Shown: positions 17,597 through 27,520, numbered from the stretch's first letter. The stretch: DNA of 39,802 nt from Hyphomicrobiales bacterium (GCA_003140315.1 PLJS01000313.1:127-39928); one strand, 5' to 3'. Translations and numbers: made by a program. The notes: generated from the letters alone by a model not told the origin.

Positions 17597-18730
17597 TCAG
17601 GCGTGGCCGAGCACCAGATCGTCACGGTGCACCATCTCGGCACGGCCTTCGATGCCGAGGATGAGCAGGACGTCGGCTGAGGACTTGCCCCGGATCTTCT
17701 CGGCGTCCTCGGCGTCGTAGGCGACGAGCCCGCGGCCGATCTCGGCGCCGTCCGGTCCGCGCACGATCACGGCATCGCCGCGCGTGAAGGCGCCCTCGAC
17801 CTTGATGACGCCGACGGGGAGCAGGCTCGTGCCGCGCCGCAGCGCCGCGACCGCGCCGGCATCGATGACGAGCGTGCCTTTGGGTTCGAGCGAACCCGCG
17901 ATCCATTTCTTGCGCGCCGTGACCGGATTGGCCGGGGTGAGGAACCAGGTGCAGGTCGCACCGTCGGCGATCGCACGCAGCGGATGCTCGATGCGGCCCG
18001 ACGCGATGACCATGTGGATGCCGCCGGTGGTGGCGATCTTGGCGGCCTCGATCTTGGTCACCATGCCGCCGCGCGAGAGCTCCGAGCCGGATGTTCCGGC
18101 CATGGCTTCGATCTCGGGCGTGACGCGCTCGACCAGCGGAATGAGCTTGGCGCCCGCATTGCCATCGGGCGGCGCGTCGTAGAGGCCATCGATGTCCGAG
18201 AGCAGGACCAGCAGGTCGGCGCTCACCATGGTGGCGACGCGCGCGGCGAGCCGGTCATTGTCGCCGAAGCGGATTTCATTGGTGGCGACGGTGTCGTTCT
18301 CGTTGATCACCGGTACGCTGCGCCATTCGAGCAGCTTGTCGATCGTGCTACGCGCGTTGAGGTAGCGGCGGCGCTCTTCGGTATCGCCGAGGGTCACCAG
18401 AATCTGCCCGGCCGTGATGCCGTGGCGGCCGAGCGCCTCGGCCCAGGTGCGCGCGAGCGCGATCTGCCCGACGGCGGCGGCGGCTTGCGAATCTTCGAGC
18501 TTGAGCGGTCCGGGCGGAAGCCTGAGCACGGCGCGGCCGAGCGCGATCGCGCCCGACGACACCACCAGGATGTCGCGCTTCTCGCCGTGCAGGGCGGCGA
18601 TGTCGTCGGCAAGCGCGGCGAGCCAGCCTTCGTTGACGCGCCCTGCGCTCGCGTCAACGAGCAGGGACGAGCCGACCTTGACGACGATGCGGCGGAAGTC
18701 GGCGAGCGCTGGGGCCTTGCGGGACATCAT
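17597..18730 (-). CDS. proB: Glutamate 5-kinase
   Basis: ProB phosphorylates glutamate, the first and feedback-controlled step of proline synthesis. The 377-residue protein has an amino-acid-kinase domain ([10 protein letters not shown] at about 16-25, [18 protein letters not shown]) and a C-terminal PUA domain from about 280 ([24 protein letters not shown]). The ATG at 18730 begins MMSRKAP; the second methionine is an equally possible start. It is divergent from the DUF72 gene and far from proA. Confidence 0.97.
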   Translation of the reverse strand: MMSRKAPALADFRRIVVKVGSSLLVDASAGRVNEGWLAALADDIAALHGEKRDILVVSSGAIALGRAVLRLPPGPLKLEDSQAAAAVGQIALARTWAEALGRHGITAGQILVTLGDTEERRRYLNARSTIDKLLEWRSVPVINENDTVATNEIRFGDNDRLAARVATMVSADLLVLLSDIDGLYDAPPDGNAGAKLIPLVERVTPEIEAMAGTSGSELSRGGMVTKIEAAKIATTGGIHMVIASGRIEHPLRAIADGATCTWFLTPANPVTARKKWIAGSLEPKGTLVIDAGAVAALRRGTSLLPVGVIKVEGAFTRGDAVIVRGPDGAEIGRGLVAYDAEDAEKIRGKSSADVLLILGIEGRAEMVHRDDLVLGHA

Positions 18731-18828
18731 GGCGATCCGGAACGGTCAGCGTTGGTAATCATGTGGCGTGGGCTTTGCAATCGTGGGAACTTCGTGCGCG
18801 CGGTGCGGTTCATCCCGGCAGGTCCGCG

Positions 18829-19554
18829 ATGGTCAAAGTCCGCATCGGCACGTCGGGTTGGTCATACAAAGAGTGGCGCGGGATTTTCTATCCGGCCGCT
18901 CTGAAGCCTGCCGAGCAGCTTGCCTTCTACGCGCGCCATCTCGACACGACGGAAATCAATAACTCGTTCTATCGGATACCCGGCGAGCCCATGGTGGCGG
19001 CTTGGCGCGAGCGTACGCCGGACGACTTCCTGTTTGCCCGGAAGGCCTCGCGGCACATCACGCATTACAGCAAACTGAATGACGTGGCGGAGAGCGTGCG
19101 GCTTGCATTCGACAGGATGCGGGCCTTGGGATCCAAGCTCGGACCCGCGTTGTTCCAGTTGCCGCCAAGCCTGCAGCGCGATCGCGACTTGCTGGCGCGC
19201 TTCCTCGATGTCCTGCCGCCGGGCGAGCACACGGTCGAATTCCGCCATCCGAGCTGGTATGCGCCCGATATCCTCGATCTCTTGCGCGACCACGATGTTG
19301 CGCTTTGCATCTCGGACCATCGCGCCGCACCCGCCCCGTGGGAGGCGACGGCGGGCCACGTTTACGTTCGTCCGCACGGACCGGAGGCGAATTATTCCGG
19401 CCACTACGACGACGAGACGTTACGCGTATGGGCTGGGCGCCTCGCGCAATGGCGCGAGGAAGGCCGAAAAATCTACTGCTACTTCGACAACACGATGAAA
19501 ACCGACGCACCGCAGGATGCCGCGCGACTGAAAGAGCAGCTTGGCACCGCGTGA
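18829..19554 (+). CDS. DUF72 domain-containing protein (YecE-like)
   Basis: The 241-residue protein is a DUF72/YecE family member with a predicted TIM-barrel fold and no established function. The start is the ATG at 18829 (MVKVRIGTSGWSYKEW), which matches the usual N-terminus; the upstream in-frame extension to 18763 lacks conservation. Family signatures are IGTSGWSY near the start, FYARHLDTTEINNSFYRIP, LGPALFQLPPS, EFRHPSW and the C-terminal YCYFDNTM. It is convergent with obgE (13 bp between stops) and interrupts the obgE-proB adjacency. Confidence 0.93.
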   Translation: MVKVRIGTSGWSYKEWRGIFYPAALKPAEQLAFYARHLDTTEINNSFYRIPGEPMVAAWRERTPDDFLFARKASRHITHYSKLNDVAESVRLAFDRMRALGSKLGPALFQLPPSLQRDRDLLARFLDVLPPGEHTVEFRHPSWYAPDILDLLRDHDVALCISDHRAAPAPWEATAGHVYVRPHGPEANYSGHYDDETLRVWAGRLAQWREEGRKIYCYFDNTMKTDAPQDAARLKEQLGTA

Positions 19555-19567
19555 CGGCGTTACGCGC

Positions 19568-20599
19568 TCAAGGCTGCCAGGCATCCGCCGGCACCATTTC
19601 GGCGGCGGTCCGTCCCTGGTCGATAGCAATGAGCAATGCGCGCAACACCTCCGGCACGCCCGCGCCGCTTACCGCGGACAATACGAACGGCGTTTTCTTG
19701 GCGGCGCGTTTGAGCCGCGCGAGCTGCTGCTTGAGCTGCTCGGGGTCGAGCGCGTCGGCCTTGTTGAGCGCGACGATCTCGAGCTTGTCGGCAAGGTCGT
19801 GACCGTAGGCGGCAAGCTCCGCGCGCACGGTCTTATAGGCTTCGCCTGCATGCTCGCCGGTGCCGTCGACGAGATGCAGCAGTACGCGGCAGCGCTCGAT
19901 GTGGCCGAGGAAGCGGTCGCCGAGGCCTGCGCCCTCATGCGCGCCTTCGATCAGGCCCGGGATGTCGGCGAGCACGAACTCGCGCGTATCGATGCGCACG
20001 ACACCGAGCTGCGGATTGAGCGTGGTGAACGGATAGTCGGCGATCTTGGGCTTGGCGGCGCTGGCGGCGGCAAGGAAGGTCGACTTGCCGGCGTTGGGCA
20101 ACCCGACGAGGCCGGCGTCGGCGATCAGCTTCAGCCGCAGCCAAATATACATCTCCTGGCCGACCAGGCCCGGATTGGCGCGGCGCGGCGTGCGGTTCAC
20201 CGACGACTTGAAATAGGCGTTGCCGAAGCCGCCATTGCCGCCCTTGGCGAGCACCAGGCGCTCGCCGACCGTCGCCAGGTCGGCGATCAGCGTCTCCTTG
20301 TCCTCGGCGAAGATCTGCGTGCCGGCCGGGACTTTCAGCGTGACCGAGGCGCCGTTCGCGCCGGAGCGGTTCTTGCCCATGCCGTGGCCGCCGGTCTTGG
20401 CCTTGAAGTGCTGCTGGTAGCGGTAATCGATCAGCGTGTTGAGGCCGTCGACCGCCACGACGGTCACGTCGCCGCCGCGCCCGCCGTCGCCGCCGTCCGG
20501 CCCGCCGAACTCGATGAACTTCTCACGCCGAAACGAGATCGAGCCGGCGCCGCCGTCGCCCGAGCGGATATAGACCTTGGCTTCGTCGAGGAATTTCAT
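19568..20599 (-). CDS. obgE: GTPase ObgE/CgtA
   Basis: ObgE is an essential GTPase of late 50S ribosome assembly and stress control. The 343-residue protein has the glycine-rich Obg fold (1 to about 157, with [14 protein letters not shown]) and the GTPase domain: G1 GLPNAGKS at 166-173, switch [15 protein letters not shown]4 NKAD and G5 SAVSG. The variable C-terminal domain is short, as in many alphaproteobacteria. The start codon overlaps the stop of the 1173-residue gene upstream (ATGA), implying coupled translation. Confidence 0.97.
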   Translation of the reverse strand: MKFLDEAKVYIRSGDGGAGSISFRREKFIEFGGPDGGDGGRGGDVTVVAVDGLNTLIDYRYQQHFKAKTGGHGMGKNRSGANGASVTLKVPAGTQIFAEDKETLIADLATVGERLVLAKGGNGGFGNAYFKSSVNRTPRRANPGLVGQEMYIWLRLKLIADAGLVGLPNAGKSTFLAAASAAKPKIADYPFTTLNPQLGVVRIDTREFVLADIPGLIEGAHEGAGLGDRFLGHIERCRVLLHLVDGTGEHAGEAYKTVRAELAAYGHDLADKLEIVALNKADALDPEQLKQQLARLKRAAKKTPFVLSAVSGAGVPEVLRALLIAIDQGRTAAEMVPADAWQP

Positions 20600-23500
20600 G
20601 GCTTGTCCGGGGCAGGTGGCCCGCGCAAGGCTTCCGAAATCAGGTAGGTGTCGAGCGAAGCGAGCACCGCGCAGGCATCCTTAGCAGGTACCACGGGCGA
20701 CATCACGGCGACATGGACGAAGCCTTCGGGGGTGACCAACGCCCTGTGGGCGAACGCTCCCTCGGTCAGCTCCGCTCCACATTCGTTGAACGTCTTCATG
20801 TCGGGCATGAAACGCTTCATGCCCTGGCGGCCTTGCTTGCTGGCCTGCGAAAACATGGCCTCGAGGGTTCGCTGCGTGAACTGCTCCTCGAGTACCTTCG
20901 CCGGCAATCCGCGGGGCGCAAAGAAGGTGGCGAGAACCATTACGTTCTCTGTTTCGTCCTTGATCTTGGCGGAATAGAGCCGAAACAGGTCAGCGCTCCA
21001 TCCCTTTTGCTCCAATCCCGCGTGCACGCGCCATTCTTTTGGCGCGCAGAACGCCACATTGAGCTCGCGCGAGCGGTAGTCTTCGAAATCCACCGCGAGC
21101 GGCGTGAGCCTCAATCCGGGCACCAGGACGCCGTCAAGATAGAGTTCGGCGGTGAATTGTCCGCGCGGCAGGCACCTGCTGTCCCCGCGCGGATAAGGGA
21201 CCGTCATTCCGACGAACCCATCGGCGTCCGGCTGCAGCGTGGCGAGATCGATCGTCCGCGAAAGGCCCGGGACGGCGCGCGGGACGTGCCAGTCGTCGTC
21301 CGCATTGAGCGGAGGCGCATCGAGCACGTACCAGACGACGGCGAGCTTCTGAGCCATCTCCGCACCTGGATCGAGCTTGCCGCGCCAGCTCGCGCTCGAC
21401 GGCGAAAGCGAGACGCTGACGTCGCGAAGAGCAGCGCCGGTTGCCGGCTGCTCCTGCCAGCGTCCGGCGACGAGCTTTTGCTTCACCGTCGCGACGACGT
21501 CTTCAAGCTCCCTGCAGCGCACATCGGGAAGGACGTTCGAACAGTAGTGCGTGAAGATGTTGAGATCGGTCAATATCGAGAGCGTCAGGTTCCAGTCCTC
21601 GGAAACCTTGAGATCGTCGATCACGAGCCGATAGACCTTCTCGGCGTCGGCGGCCCTGTCTGCCACCAGATAGGCGAGCGCGAGATTGAGATAGAGCACC
21701 GGGTTCTTCGGGTCCCTGGCGCTCCTGATCCCCGGCTTGCCGCCGGATTCGGGCGCCGCAGGCTCTAGCCCGTCCGTCTTGAGGAATGCTTCCAGCGCCT
21801 GCAGCCCGTCGCGCAGCACATTCTTGGCCTTCTGCGGATCCGTCTGGAGCAGTGCCAACATCGTCTTGTCGAAAGCGCCGTTGTGCGGCAGCACCGCTTC
21901 GGGGGGCGTCAGCTCATTCGACCTAAACGACGCCAATGCCTTTTCCTGCGCGCGAACGATGTCGTCGACCTTCGATCGCGTAAACAGGCTGTGATAGTCG
22001 TCGTCGCGCTGCGGCGAGGCCATGCGCTCGTAGCTGGTCCTCAGCACGGAGTAGGCCTGTGCGAAAGACGGCCGCGCCAGGAGCGCGCATTCGAGCGACT
22101 CCGCCGATTTGACGTAGGCGTGGTAGGCGGCCGCGGAGGACAGGGCCGCACCCAGCGCTTGATGAGCTTCGCCGTTGCCGTAATGACGTGCCGCGAGCGC
22201 CGCCAGCCCGATCGGCGTGCGATCGCGTTCCGGCTTCGGATCCAGCTTGTTGTCGCAGTCGTCCAACATCGCGGTGCGCGCGGCGTCCGGAACGAATCCG
22301 CCGCGGTCGGCGAACGTGTAAGCGGCCCAGCACAGGGCGCCGACGGTGAACAGGATGCCGATGGCGAAGAAATTGCGGGCGAGCCTTACTTCCGTGACAC
22401 CCAGCGCCTGACCGAAGAAATAGAGCGCGATCGCGAACAGCGTCAGATTGGCGAGATAGACCGTGACCTTTCGATTCCAGGCGACGGAAAGCTCCTGATA
22501 GCCGTCGACCAAAGCATAGAGTTGCGCGGGATTGTCGCCCGAGCCGTAGAACTGCGCGTAATAGAGGAAACGGCCGGGGCTGTAGTCGCGATCGAAGTGC
22601 GATCCGGCCTCGATCAGGTCTTTGGGGAGATACTTGGTCGGGCGGAATTCGGCGCGCAGCGAATACATGTCCTCGAGTATGTCCGCGATGCTCTTCTTCG
22701 CGTTGAGCTCCGCGCATACGACGTCATGCTCTTGCACGCGCGAGCGCTCCTGAGGCGATTCGGCCGCGGTCGTCCGGCGGTGCGTCGCGCCCGCGCAACG
22801 GACCTGCAAGGTCAAGCGCGAGACTGCGCTTTCAAACACGCCACCGGTCGCCTCTACGGCCGATTGCGAGACGCGCTCGTCGAACGTGACTTGAAAGCGG
22901 AATGCCGTTCGCGACATATCATCGCGCTTTGACGCGGCGTCGGTGTACAGATAGCCGACGAAGGCGCTGAAAAAGACCGTGAGCGCGATCGCCATGATCG
23001 ACCAGCGGGACATCTTCTCGTTGGTATGCGGCAGCAGAACAAGATGCGGGCCGCGAAACAGCTCCCATTTGACTTCCTTGGGATAGAGCCACTCGCCTTG
23101 CTCGTCCTCGCCCGATGCGCCCAGGTGCCACAGCCCGGCAACCGCGAATAGCGCGATGGCAAGGCAAATGCCGACGAACGGCCAAAGGCTATCGTGGTCG
23201 ACGATCGCAATGGAAACGCCGGTGACGGACGCGATCGTTATTCCGATTGCGGCGAAAATCATCGCGGTGCGGACGCGTCGCAGATAAAGATCGGCGAGCG
23301 TGAACCACACGAGCGAAAAGACGAAGCACGCCACCGCGCCGACAAGGGCGAGGACTTTGTGATGCGCGTGGTCGAGCTGTTCGTTCAAAAATCCCCACAA
23401 CAGTGAGCTTTCGCTGGGGGGCGGAGCACCGGCGTCGGATTTTTCGGGTTCAGGCCCGTCCGCCGCGGGAGTCGTACTAATGCCGAAGCCGAGGTTGACG

Positions 23501-24117
23501 AGGTCAGAGGTCACATCGGTGGTGAGCGAGCGTGCGATCGACATGTTGCGGCGCGGCACCTTCATGAAATAACTGAAAGAACCGAAGATGCGGCTGATCG
23601 CGAACTCTTCCTCGGCGCGCAGGTCGAGCTGCCGCGCTTCCTGCAGGTCGGTGGCGCGAATTTCGTCGGCGCGCGCGATGAGCTGGCGCGCAAAAGACGT
23701 GTGCTCTTTGGTGCGCGTTTCCAGCGATGCGACGACAGCGTATTGGCGCGCGTATTCGGACCAGCGCGCGACTTCGAACATCCGGCCGAGCGATAGCCGC
23801 AGCGTCAACTGCGTGGTCTCGTGTTCGAGCGTGGCGGCGCGGTAGGCCGCGAACGCACCGAGCGTCGCGACCGCGATCATCACCCAGGCAAGCACCGGCC
23901 GGAACCAGACAGGCGGCGCCGGAGCGTCATCGGGGATGAGGTCCGGCGCCACATCGTCGAGAATTGGAGGCGGGGGCGGAGGATCGGCCGCAGGGGGTTG
24001 CGGTTCGTTCGCAGGTGCGTTCGGCACCGATGAGGCGACGTGCCCGGTCGGTTGTGGCGCTGAGGCCGGCGGCGTGGTCACGGGATCGGACGGCGACGGA
24101 CCGGGCTGATCTGTCAT
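20596..24117 (-). CDS. Large seven-segment membrane protein of unknown function
   Basis: I do not recognise this 1173-residue protein. It begins with a proline-rich cytoplasmic-type tail (1 to about 70). Seven hydrophobic segments are visible: about 73-92, 255-278, 285-306, 311-332, 372-391, 552-571 and 583-602. The region between the first two (about 95-200) is helical and charged. From about 640 to 880 it is alanine-rich and helical with TPR-like spacing (for example [26 protein letters not shown]). The last ~170 residues form a mixed alpha/beta domain with CAPKEWRVH ... [14 protein letters not shown] ... [10 protein letters not shown] that resembles small PsbP/DUF1795-like lipid- or stress-related domains; this is only an impression. 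Its stop overlaps the obgE start by 4 bp, so the two are translationally coupled. Several cysteines lie in the predicted non-cytoplasmic part. Confidence 0.85.
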   Translation of the reverse strand: MTDQPGPSPSDPVTTPPASAPQPTGHVASSVPNAPANEPQPPAADPPPPPPILDDVAPDLIPDDAPAPPVWFRPVLAWVMIAVATLGAFAAYRAATLEHETTQLTLRLSLGRMFEVARWSEYARQYAVVASLETRTKEHTSFARQLIARADEIRATDLQEARQLDLRAEEEFAISRIFGSFSYFMKVPRRNMSIARSLTTDVTSDLVNLGFGISTTPAADGPEPEKSDAGAPPPSESSLLWGFLNEQLDHAHHKVLALVGAVACFVFSLVWFTLADLYLRRVRTAMIFAAIGITIASVTGVSIAIVDHDSLWPFVGICLAIALFAVAGLWHLGASGEDEQGEWLYPKEVKWELFRGPHLVLLPHTNEKMSRWSIMAIALTVFFSAFVGYLYTDAASKRDDMSRTAFRFQVTFDERVSQSAVEATGGVFESAVSRLTLQVRCAGATHRRTTAAESPQERSRVQEHDVVCAELNAKKSIADILEDMYSLRAEFRPTKYLPKDLIEAGSHFDRDYSPGRFLYYAQFYGSGDNPAQLYALVDGYQELSVAWNRKVTVYLANLTLFAIALYFFGQALGVTEVRLARNFFAIGILFTVGALCWAAYTFADRGGFVPDAARTAMLDDCDNKLDPKPERDRTPIGLAALAARHYGNGEAHQALGAALSSAAAYHAYVKSAESLECALLARPSFAQAYSVLRTSYERMASPQRDDDYHSLFTRSKVDDIVRAQEKALASFRSNELTPPEAVLPHNGAFDKTMLALLQTDPQKAKNVLRDGLQALEAFLKTDGLEPAAPESGGKPGIRSARDPKNPVLYLNLALAYLVADRAADAEKVYRLVIDDLKVSEDWNLTLSILTDLNIFTHYCSNVLPDVRCRELEDVVATVKQKLVAGRWQEQPATGAALRDVSVSLSPSSASWRGKLDPGAEMAQKLAVVWYVLDAPPLNADDDWHVPRAVPGLSRTIDLATLQPDADGFVGMTVPYPRGDSRCLPRGQFTAELYLDGVLVPGLRLTPLAVDFEDYRSRELNVAFCAPKEWRVHAGLEQKGWSADLFRLYSAKIKDETENVMVLATFFAPRGLPAKVLEEQFTQRTLEAMFSQASKQGRQGMKRFMPDMKTFNECGAELTEGAFAHRALVTPEGFVHVAVMSPVVPAKDACAVLASLDTYLISEALRGPPAPDKP

Positions 24118-24252
24118 GAATGAACACTATCCCCTGAGGCCCCTGCCAAATCTTGCGGCTTTCGCTCGGCGAGGCAAGGGGTCGGCGGTTGCCGGGACGT
24201 GCTCCGCTCACTACGGTCCGCGCCGCAATCGTCCACGATCCGCCGGCCCGGC

Positions 24253-25167
24253 ATGACCACAAAGCCGATCACACGCGACAGGAACCGGTCCAGCGCGCTC
24301 GCCGGCATCGGCCTGATGGCGCTCGGCATCTTCCTGTTCACCTGCAACGACGCGCTCGGCAAATGGCTGCTCGGCACCTATTCGGTCGCCCAGATGCTCA
24401 TGCTGCGCAGTATTGCGGCGCTCGCGCTGCTGTCGCCCTTCATCTGGCGCGAGGGCGTCGCGGGTTTTGCCGCCGCGCCGCGCCGGGGCCTGCAGATCGC
24501 GCGCGTCCTGCTTTCGGTGCTGGAATCGATCATGTTCTTCTGGGCGGTTACGTACCTGCCGCTCGCCGACACCGTGACGTTCTATCTCGCGGCGCCGATC
24601 TATGTGACGGCGTTGTCGGCCGTCGTGCCCCGCGAACCGGTCGGCTGGCGCCGCTGGAGCGCGGTCGGCATCGGTTTCGTCGGCGTGCTGATCGCGCTGC
24701 GGCCATCGGCCGCCACGCTGACCTGGCCGGCGCTGATCGCGCTGACGGGGAGCCTGTTCTGCTCGGTCTTTCTCATCCTGACGCGGACGCTGCGCGGCAC
24801 GTCGGAGGTCGTGATGGTGAGCGGGACATTCGGCGCCATGGTCATCGTCAGCGGCGCCGTCGCGCCTTTCGCCTGGGTCGCGCCGAGCGCGCGTGACGTC
24901 GGCCTGATGGCAATCATGGGCGTGATCGCGATGGCGGCGTTCGCCTGCGTCAACCGCGCGCTGAAACTCAGTCCAGCGAGCGTCGTGGTGCCGTTTCAAT
25001 ACACGATGATCGTGTGGGCGGTCGCGCTCGGCTGGATGGTGTTCGGGGATAGGCCCAATGTTTACACGCTCGGCGGCGCCGCGATCATCGTGGCGGCAGG
25101 ACTTTATATCCTGTGGCGCGAGCAGATCGTCGCGCATCGAGAGCCGACGCTGGAGCCGCTGCCGTGA
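24253..25167 (+). CDS. DMT superfamily transporter, EamA family
   Basis: This 304-residue protein has about ten hydrophobic segments in two EamA repeats. It begins at the ATG at 24253 (MTTKPITRDRNRSS); an earlier in-frame start at 24199 is possible but adds non-conserved residues. Family features include GIFLFTCNDALGKWL in segment 1 and PFQYTMIVWAVALGWMVFGD in the last repeat, close to RhaT/S-adenosylmethionine-uptake-like EamA proteins. A neighbouring EamA gene near obgE is common in this bacterial group. It is divergent from the 1173-residue gene and convergent with a GNAT gene across a hairpin at 25187-25210. Confidence 0.9.
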   Translation: MTTKPITRDRNRSSALAGIGLMALGIFLFTCNDALGKWLLGTYSVAQMLMLRSIAALALLSPFIWREGVAGFAAAPRRGLQIARVLLSVLESIMFFWAVTYLPLADTVTFYLAAPIYVTALSAVVPREPVGWRRWSAVGIGFVGVLIALRPSAATLTWPALIALTGSLFCSVFLILTRTLRGTSEVVMVSGTFGAMVIVSGAVAPFAWVAPSARDVGLMAIMGVIAMAAFACVNRALKLSPASVVVPFQYTMIVWAVALGWMVFGDRPNVYTLGGAAIIVAAGLYILWREQIVAHREPTLEPLP

Positions 25168-25186
25168 CCGTGCGTGCGCCGCGAAC

Positions 25187-25210
25187 GGGACGGGACAAGA
25201 GCCCCGTCCC
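25187..25210. terminator. Bidirectional terminator-like hairpin
   Basis: The arms GGGACGGG (25187-25194) and CCCGTCCC (25203-25210) are perfectly complementary across an 8-nt loop. They lie between the stops of the convergent EamA and GNAT genes, where a shared terminator is expected. No clear T-run follows on either strand. Confidence 0.5.
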
Positions 25211-25224
25211 TCGATGTTTCGGCC

Positions 25225-25827
25225 TCACGCCACGCGCTTGACCGGACCCCAGCTCTTGAGCGCGGACCAGATGCCGCGCTCGAGCCGGAAACGATCGACC
25301 GGCACCGACGAGCCGAGCGCGCGGATACGGCAGAGCCCGACCCCGATCCACTGGAAGCCGCATTTCTCCAGCACCCGGCGCGAGGCCGGATTGGTGACGC
25401 GCACGGAGGATTGCAGCGCCTTGTATTCGAGGTTCTCGAAGGCGTGATCGATCAGCGCACGCACCGCCTCGGTGGCGTAGCCCTTGCCCCAATGACGGGC
25501 GCCGAGCCAATAGCCGATCTCCGGCGTGGGGCCATCGTCGCGTATGTCGAATCCGCAGCCGCCGATGACGACGCTGCCGAGCGTGATCAGGTAGGTCTCG
25601 CCCTCGGGCTCGGCATTCGCGCCCGCGATCCAGCTTTCGGCGTCCGCCTGCCTATAGGGATGCGGAATGCGCGCGGTGTTCTCGGCGATGCGGCGATCGT
25701 TGGCGAGCGCCGTCACCGCTTTTGCGTCCCCGAGCCGCGGCGCACGCAAAATCAGCCGCTTCGTCTCGAGGACGGGAATACATCTTTCGGGGAGTGGCGT
25801 CTGTCGCAGGGTCTCGAGGCACGTCAT
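25225..25827 (-). CDS. GNAT family N-acetyltransferase (RimJ/RimL-like)
   Basis: The 200-residue protein is a GNAT acetyltransferase of the RimJ/RimL type, which transfers acetyl from acetyl-CoA to an amine, often a protein N-terminus. The start is the ATG at 25827, preceded by AAAGGAG 8 nt upstream. It has ETKRLILRAPRLGDA, then GEIGYW-like EIGYWLGARHWGKGYATEAVRALIDHAF, the acetyl-CoA-binding region, and NPASRRVLEKCGF, a hallmark of the group. It follows rpmA on the same strand, as in related genomes. The substrate is unknown. Confidence 0.93.
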   Translation of the reverse strand: MTCLETLRQTPLPERCIPVLETKRLILRAPRLGDAKAVTALANDRRIAENTARIPHPYRQADAESWIAGANAEPEGETYLITLGSVVIGGCGFDIRDDGPTPEIGYWLGARHWGKGYATEAVRALIDHAFENLEYKALQSSVRVTNPASRRVLEKCGFQWIGVGLCRIRALGSSVPVDRFRLERGIWSALKSWGPVKRVA

Positions 25828-25849
25828 GACACGGGCTCCTTTAAAAGCA

Positions 25850-25883
25850 CCGAGGGGGAGCCGGCATCCCGTCTCCCCCTCGG
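25850..25883 (-). terminator. Hairpin between rpmA and the GNAT gene
   Basis: A perfect 11-bp inverted repeat (CCGAGGGGGAG / CTCCCCCTCGG) with a 12-nt loop lies downstream of rpmA. On the minus strand it is followed by TGCTTTTAAAGGAG, that is, a short T-run directly before the GNAT ribosome-binding site. It may partly terminate the rplU-rpmA transcript so that the acetyltransferase is made at a lower level. Confidence 0.6.
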
Positions 25884-25954
25884 ACTTGGAACCTCGTGTG
25901 TCCAAGATCCGCCGGGGCTCAGGATGCCGGCGGATCAGGGACTTGATCCACCGT

Positions 25955-26227
25955 CTATTCGGCCGCAGCCTCCGTCATCGGAAGGACGGATACGTAGGTG
26001 CGGCCTTTGGCTTTGGTATTGAACGAAACGCGACCGGTGATTTTTGCGAACAGGGTGTGATCGCGGCCGATGCCGACATTGGAGCCGGGATGCCATTGGG
26101 TGCCGCGCTGGCGCACGAGAATATTGCCGGCGAGACAGGCCTGTCCGCCGAACAACTTCACGCCGAGACGCTTGCCTGCCGAATCGCGCCCATTGCGCGA
26201 TGATCCGCCGGCTTTCTTGTGAGCCAT
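25955..26227 (-). CDS. rpmA: 50S ribosomal protein L27 (bL27)
   Basis: The 90-residue bL27 is a 50S protein whose N-terminus reaches the peptidyl transferase centre. It has the typical start [20 protein letters not shown] without a Firmicutes-type cleaved extension, then [28 protein letters not shown]. It follows rplU at a 74-bp distance in the usual rplU-rpmA order. Confidence 0.98.
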   Translation of the reverse strand: MAHKKAGGSSRNGRDSAGKRLGVKLFGGQACLAGNILVRQRGTQWHPGSNVGIGRDHTLFAKITGRVSFNTKAKGRTYVSVLPMTEAAAE

Positions 26228-26301
26228 GAGAGAACTCCGAAGTCCGTTATCTTCTAATCCGATTCCGTGACGAAATCATCACCCGATTGGGGCGGGATTC
26301 A

Positions 26302-26799
26302 TCACTTCTTTTGACGTTTGGCCGCGCTCTTGGCCTTGGCGGCCGGCTTAGCGGGCTTCTTGGCGGCTGGCTTCGCGGGTTTCTTGGCGGCCGGTTTTGA
26401 AGCCTTCGGCTCGGCGGCCGCTTGCGCTTCCCCGCTTGCGGCTTCGGCGGGCGGGCGCTCGGGCTTTGCCTTCTTCTCGGGCTTCTTGCCGTCGGTCAGG
26501 ATCTCAGTGATGCGCACAAGCGTGAACTCCTCGCGGTAGCCACGCTTGCGGCGCGAGTTCTTGCGGCGGCGTTTCTTGAACGCGATGATCTTAGGGCCCC
26601 GATCCTGGGCCACGACCTCAGCGGCGACCGTCACGCCAGATACGGTCGGCGTGCCGAGCTGGACATTATCGCCGCCGAGCACCAGTACTTCGCCGAACTC
26701 GACAATGTCGCCGGGCTCGCCCGGAACGCGTGCGACCTTGATCTTCTCATCGGCTGAGACGCGATATTGCTTCCCGCCGGTCTTGATGACTGCGAACAT
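26302..26799 (-). CDS. rplU: 50S ribosomal protein L21 (bL21) with basic C-terminal extension
   Basis: The first ~103 residues are a standard bL21 (MFAVIKTGGKQYRV ... FKKRRRKNSRRKRGYREEFT), which binds 23S rRNA. The protein is 165 residues long because of a low-complexity tail of about 60 residues, rich in lysine, alanine and proline, with repeats of the unit AKKPAKP near the end. Such tails occur on L21 in several Hyphomicrobiales; their role is unknown. It heads the rplU-rpmA operon. Confidence 0.97.
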   Translation of the reverse strand: MFAVIKTGGKQYRVSADEKIKVARVPGEPGDIVEFGEVLVLGGDNVQLGTPTVSGVTVAAEVVAQDRGPKIIAFKKRRRKNSRRKRGYREEFTLVRITEILTDGKKPEKKAKPERPPAEAASGEAQAAAEPKASKPAAKKPAKPAAKKPAKPAAKAKSAAKRQKK

Positions 26800-27099
26800 T
26801 CTATCCTCGCGTTCGATCCCGGCGCTCGAGGGCGAACCTCCGGCCCGGCTTCTTGTTCAGTCGTTGATTTTGAGTGGTTCTGACCGCCCTGAGGCCGCCA
26901 AAAACGCCGGACGGGCCCGTAAAGGCCCGCACGCGCGATGCTTATGGCGGGATGCCGGAAGGCTGTCAAGGAACCGGCGGGCGGCGACGGCCGCGCACGG
27001 CGGCGGCCTTTACGACGACGCGAGCTTGTTTCGACGGGACCGGTTCGTTATGACTGCCGCCGCACGGCGGGCAGACCACTCCCGCCCTCGGCCCCTGAT
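26800..27099. other. Intergenic region upstream of rplU and tRNA-Ser
   Basis: No gene is visible in these 300 bp. They must hold the minus-strand promoter for rplU-rpmA and the plus-strand promoter for the tRNA. A hairpin CGGGCC (26912-26917) / GGCCCG (26924-26929) is followed on the minus strand, about 7 nt later, by TTTTT, which gives a terminator-like or attenuator-like element about 100 bp before the rplU start. Whether it regulates L21 expression cannot be told. Confidence 0.4.
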
Positions 27100-27189
27100 G
27101 GAGAGGTGGCAGAGTGGTTGAATGCACCGCACTCGAAATGCGGCATACGGGCAACCGTATCGGGGGTTCGAATCCCTCCCTCTCCGCCA
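27100..27189 (+). tRNA. tRNA-Ser (anticodon CGA)
   Basis: The gene is 90 nt including an encoded CCA end. The acceptor arms GGAGAGG (27100-27106) and CCTCTCC (27179-27185) pair fully, with discriminator G and CCA at 27187-27189. The anticodon stem CCGCA/TGCGG closes the 7-nt loop CTCGAAA with anticodon CGA (reads UCG). The long variable arm (ATACGG..CCGTAT) is the serine/leucine class II type, and the TTCGAATC T-loop is intact. It marks the boundary between the conserved region on its left and accessory genes on its right. Confidence 0.97.
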
Positions 27190-27319
27190 CGACTTAAGAT
27201 ATTGATATTACTCATGTTTTTACGTTTTCGCCAGGCCGAATTCTCCCGATAATTCCGCGACTTTGCGGCATGTCGCGAGTGTGAGGTTTCGCGCAGAGAC
27301 GAATTTGGGCCTTGCTCGT

Positions 27320-27520
27320 GACGTCGACGCTGCGGTCAAGTTGACGTGTGGCTTTCGTCTGACGAAAACCGGCTTTCCCTATGACGACCTGACACCATAC
27401 GCGCAGGCGTTGTTGGAGACGTTCGGAGTCAAGCGGTGCATGTGGGGCTCGGATTGGCCGTTCTTAAACCCCGATCACCAGCGCCCTGTCCGCTATCAGG
27501 AAGAATACGCGATGCTTAGC
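27320..27520 (+). pseudogene. Truncated amidohydrolase (2-pyrone-4,6-dicarboxylate hydrolase-like) C-terminal remnant
   Basis: An in-frame stretch of about 67 residues resembles the C-terminal part of amidohydrolase-2 family lactonases: AAVKLTCGFRLTKTG, then PYDDLTPYAQALLETFG, then the metal-site signature MWGSDWPFLN. The N-terminal HxH half is missing, and the usual tail after the WGSDWP motif stops at EEYAML and turns into unrelated sequence. It lies about 130 bp beyond the tRNA and is probably a leftover of rearrangement at the boundary. It is not a fragment of the intact amidohydrolase at 30593, whose sequence differs. Confidence 0.65.

Noticed and set aside
19541-20647. A 368-residue plus-strand frame opposite obgE
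   Set aside because: ObgE is unmistakable on the minus strand, and the opposite frame has no motif.
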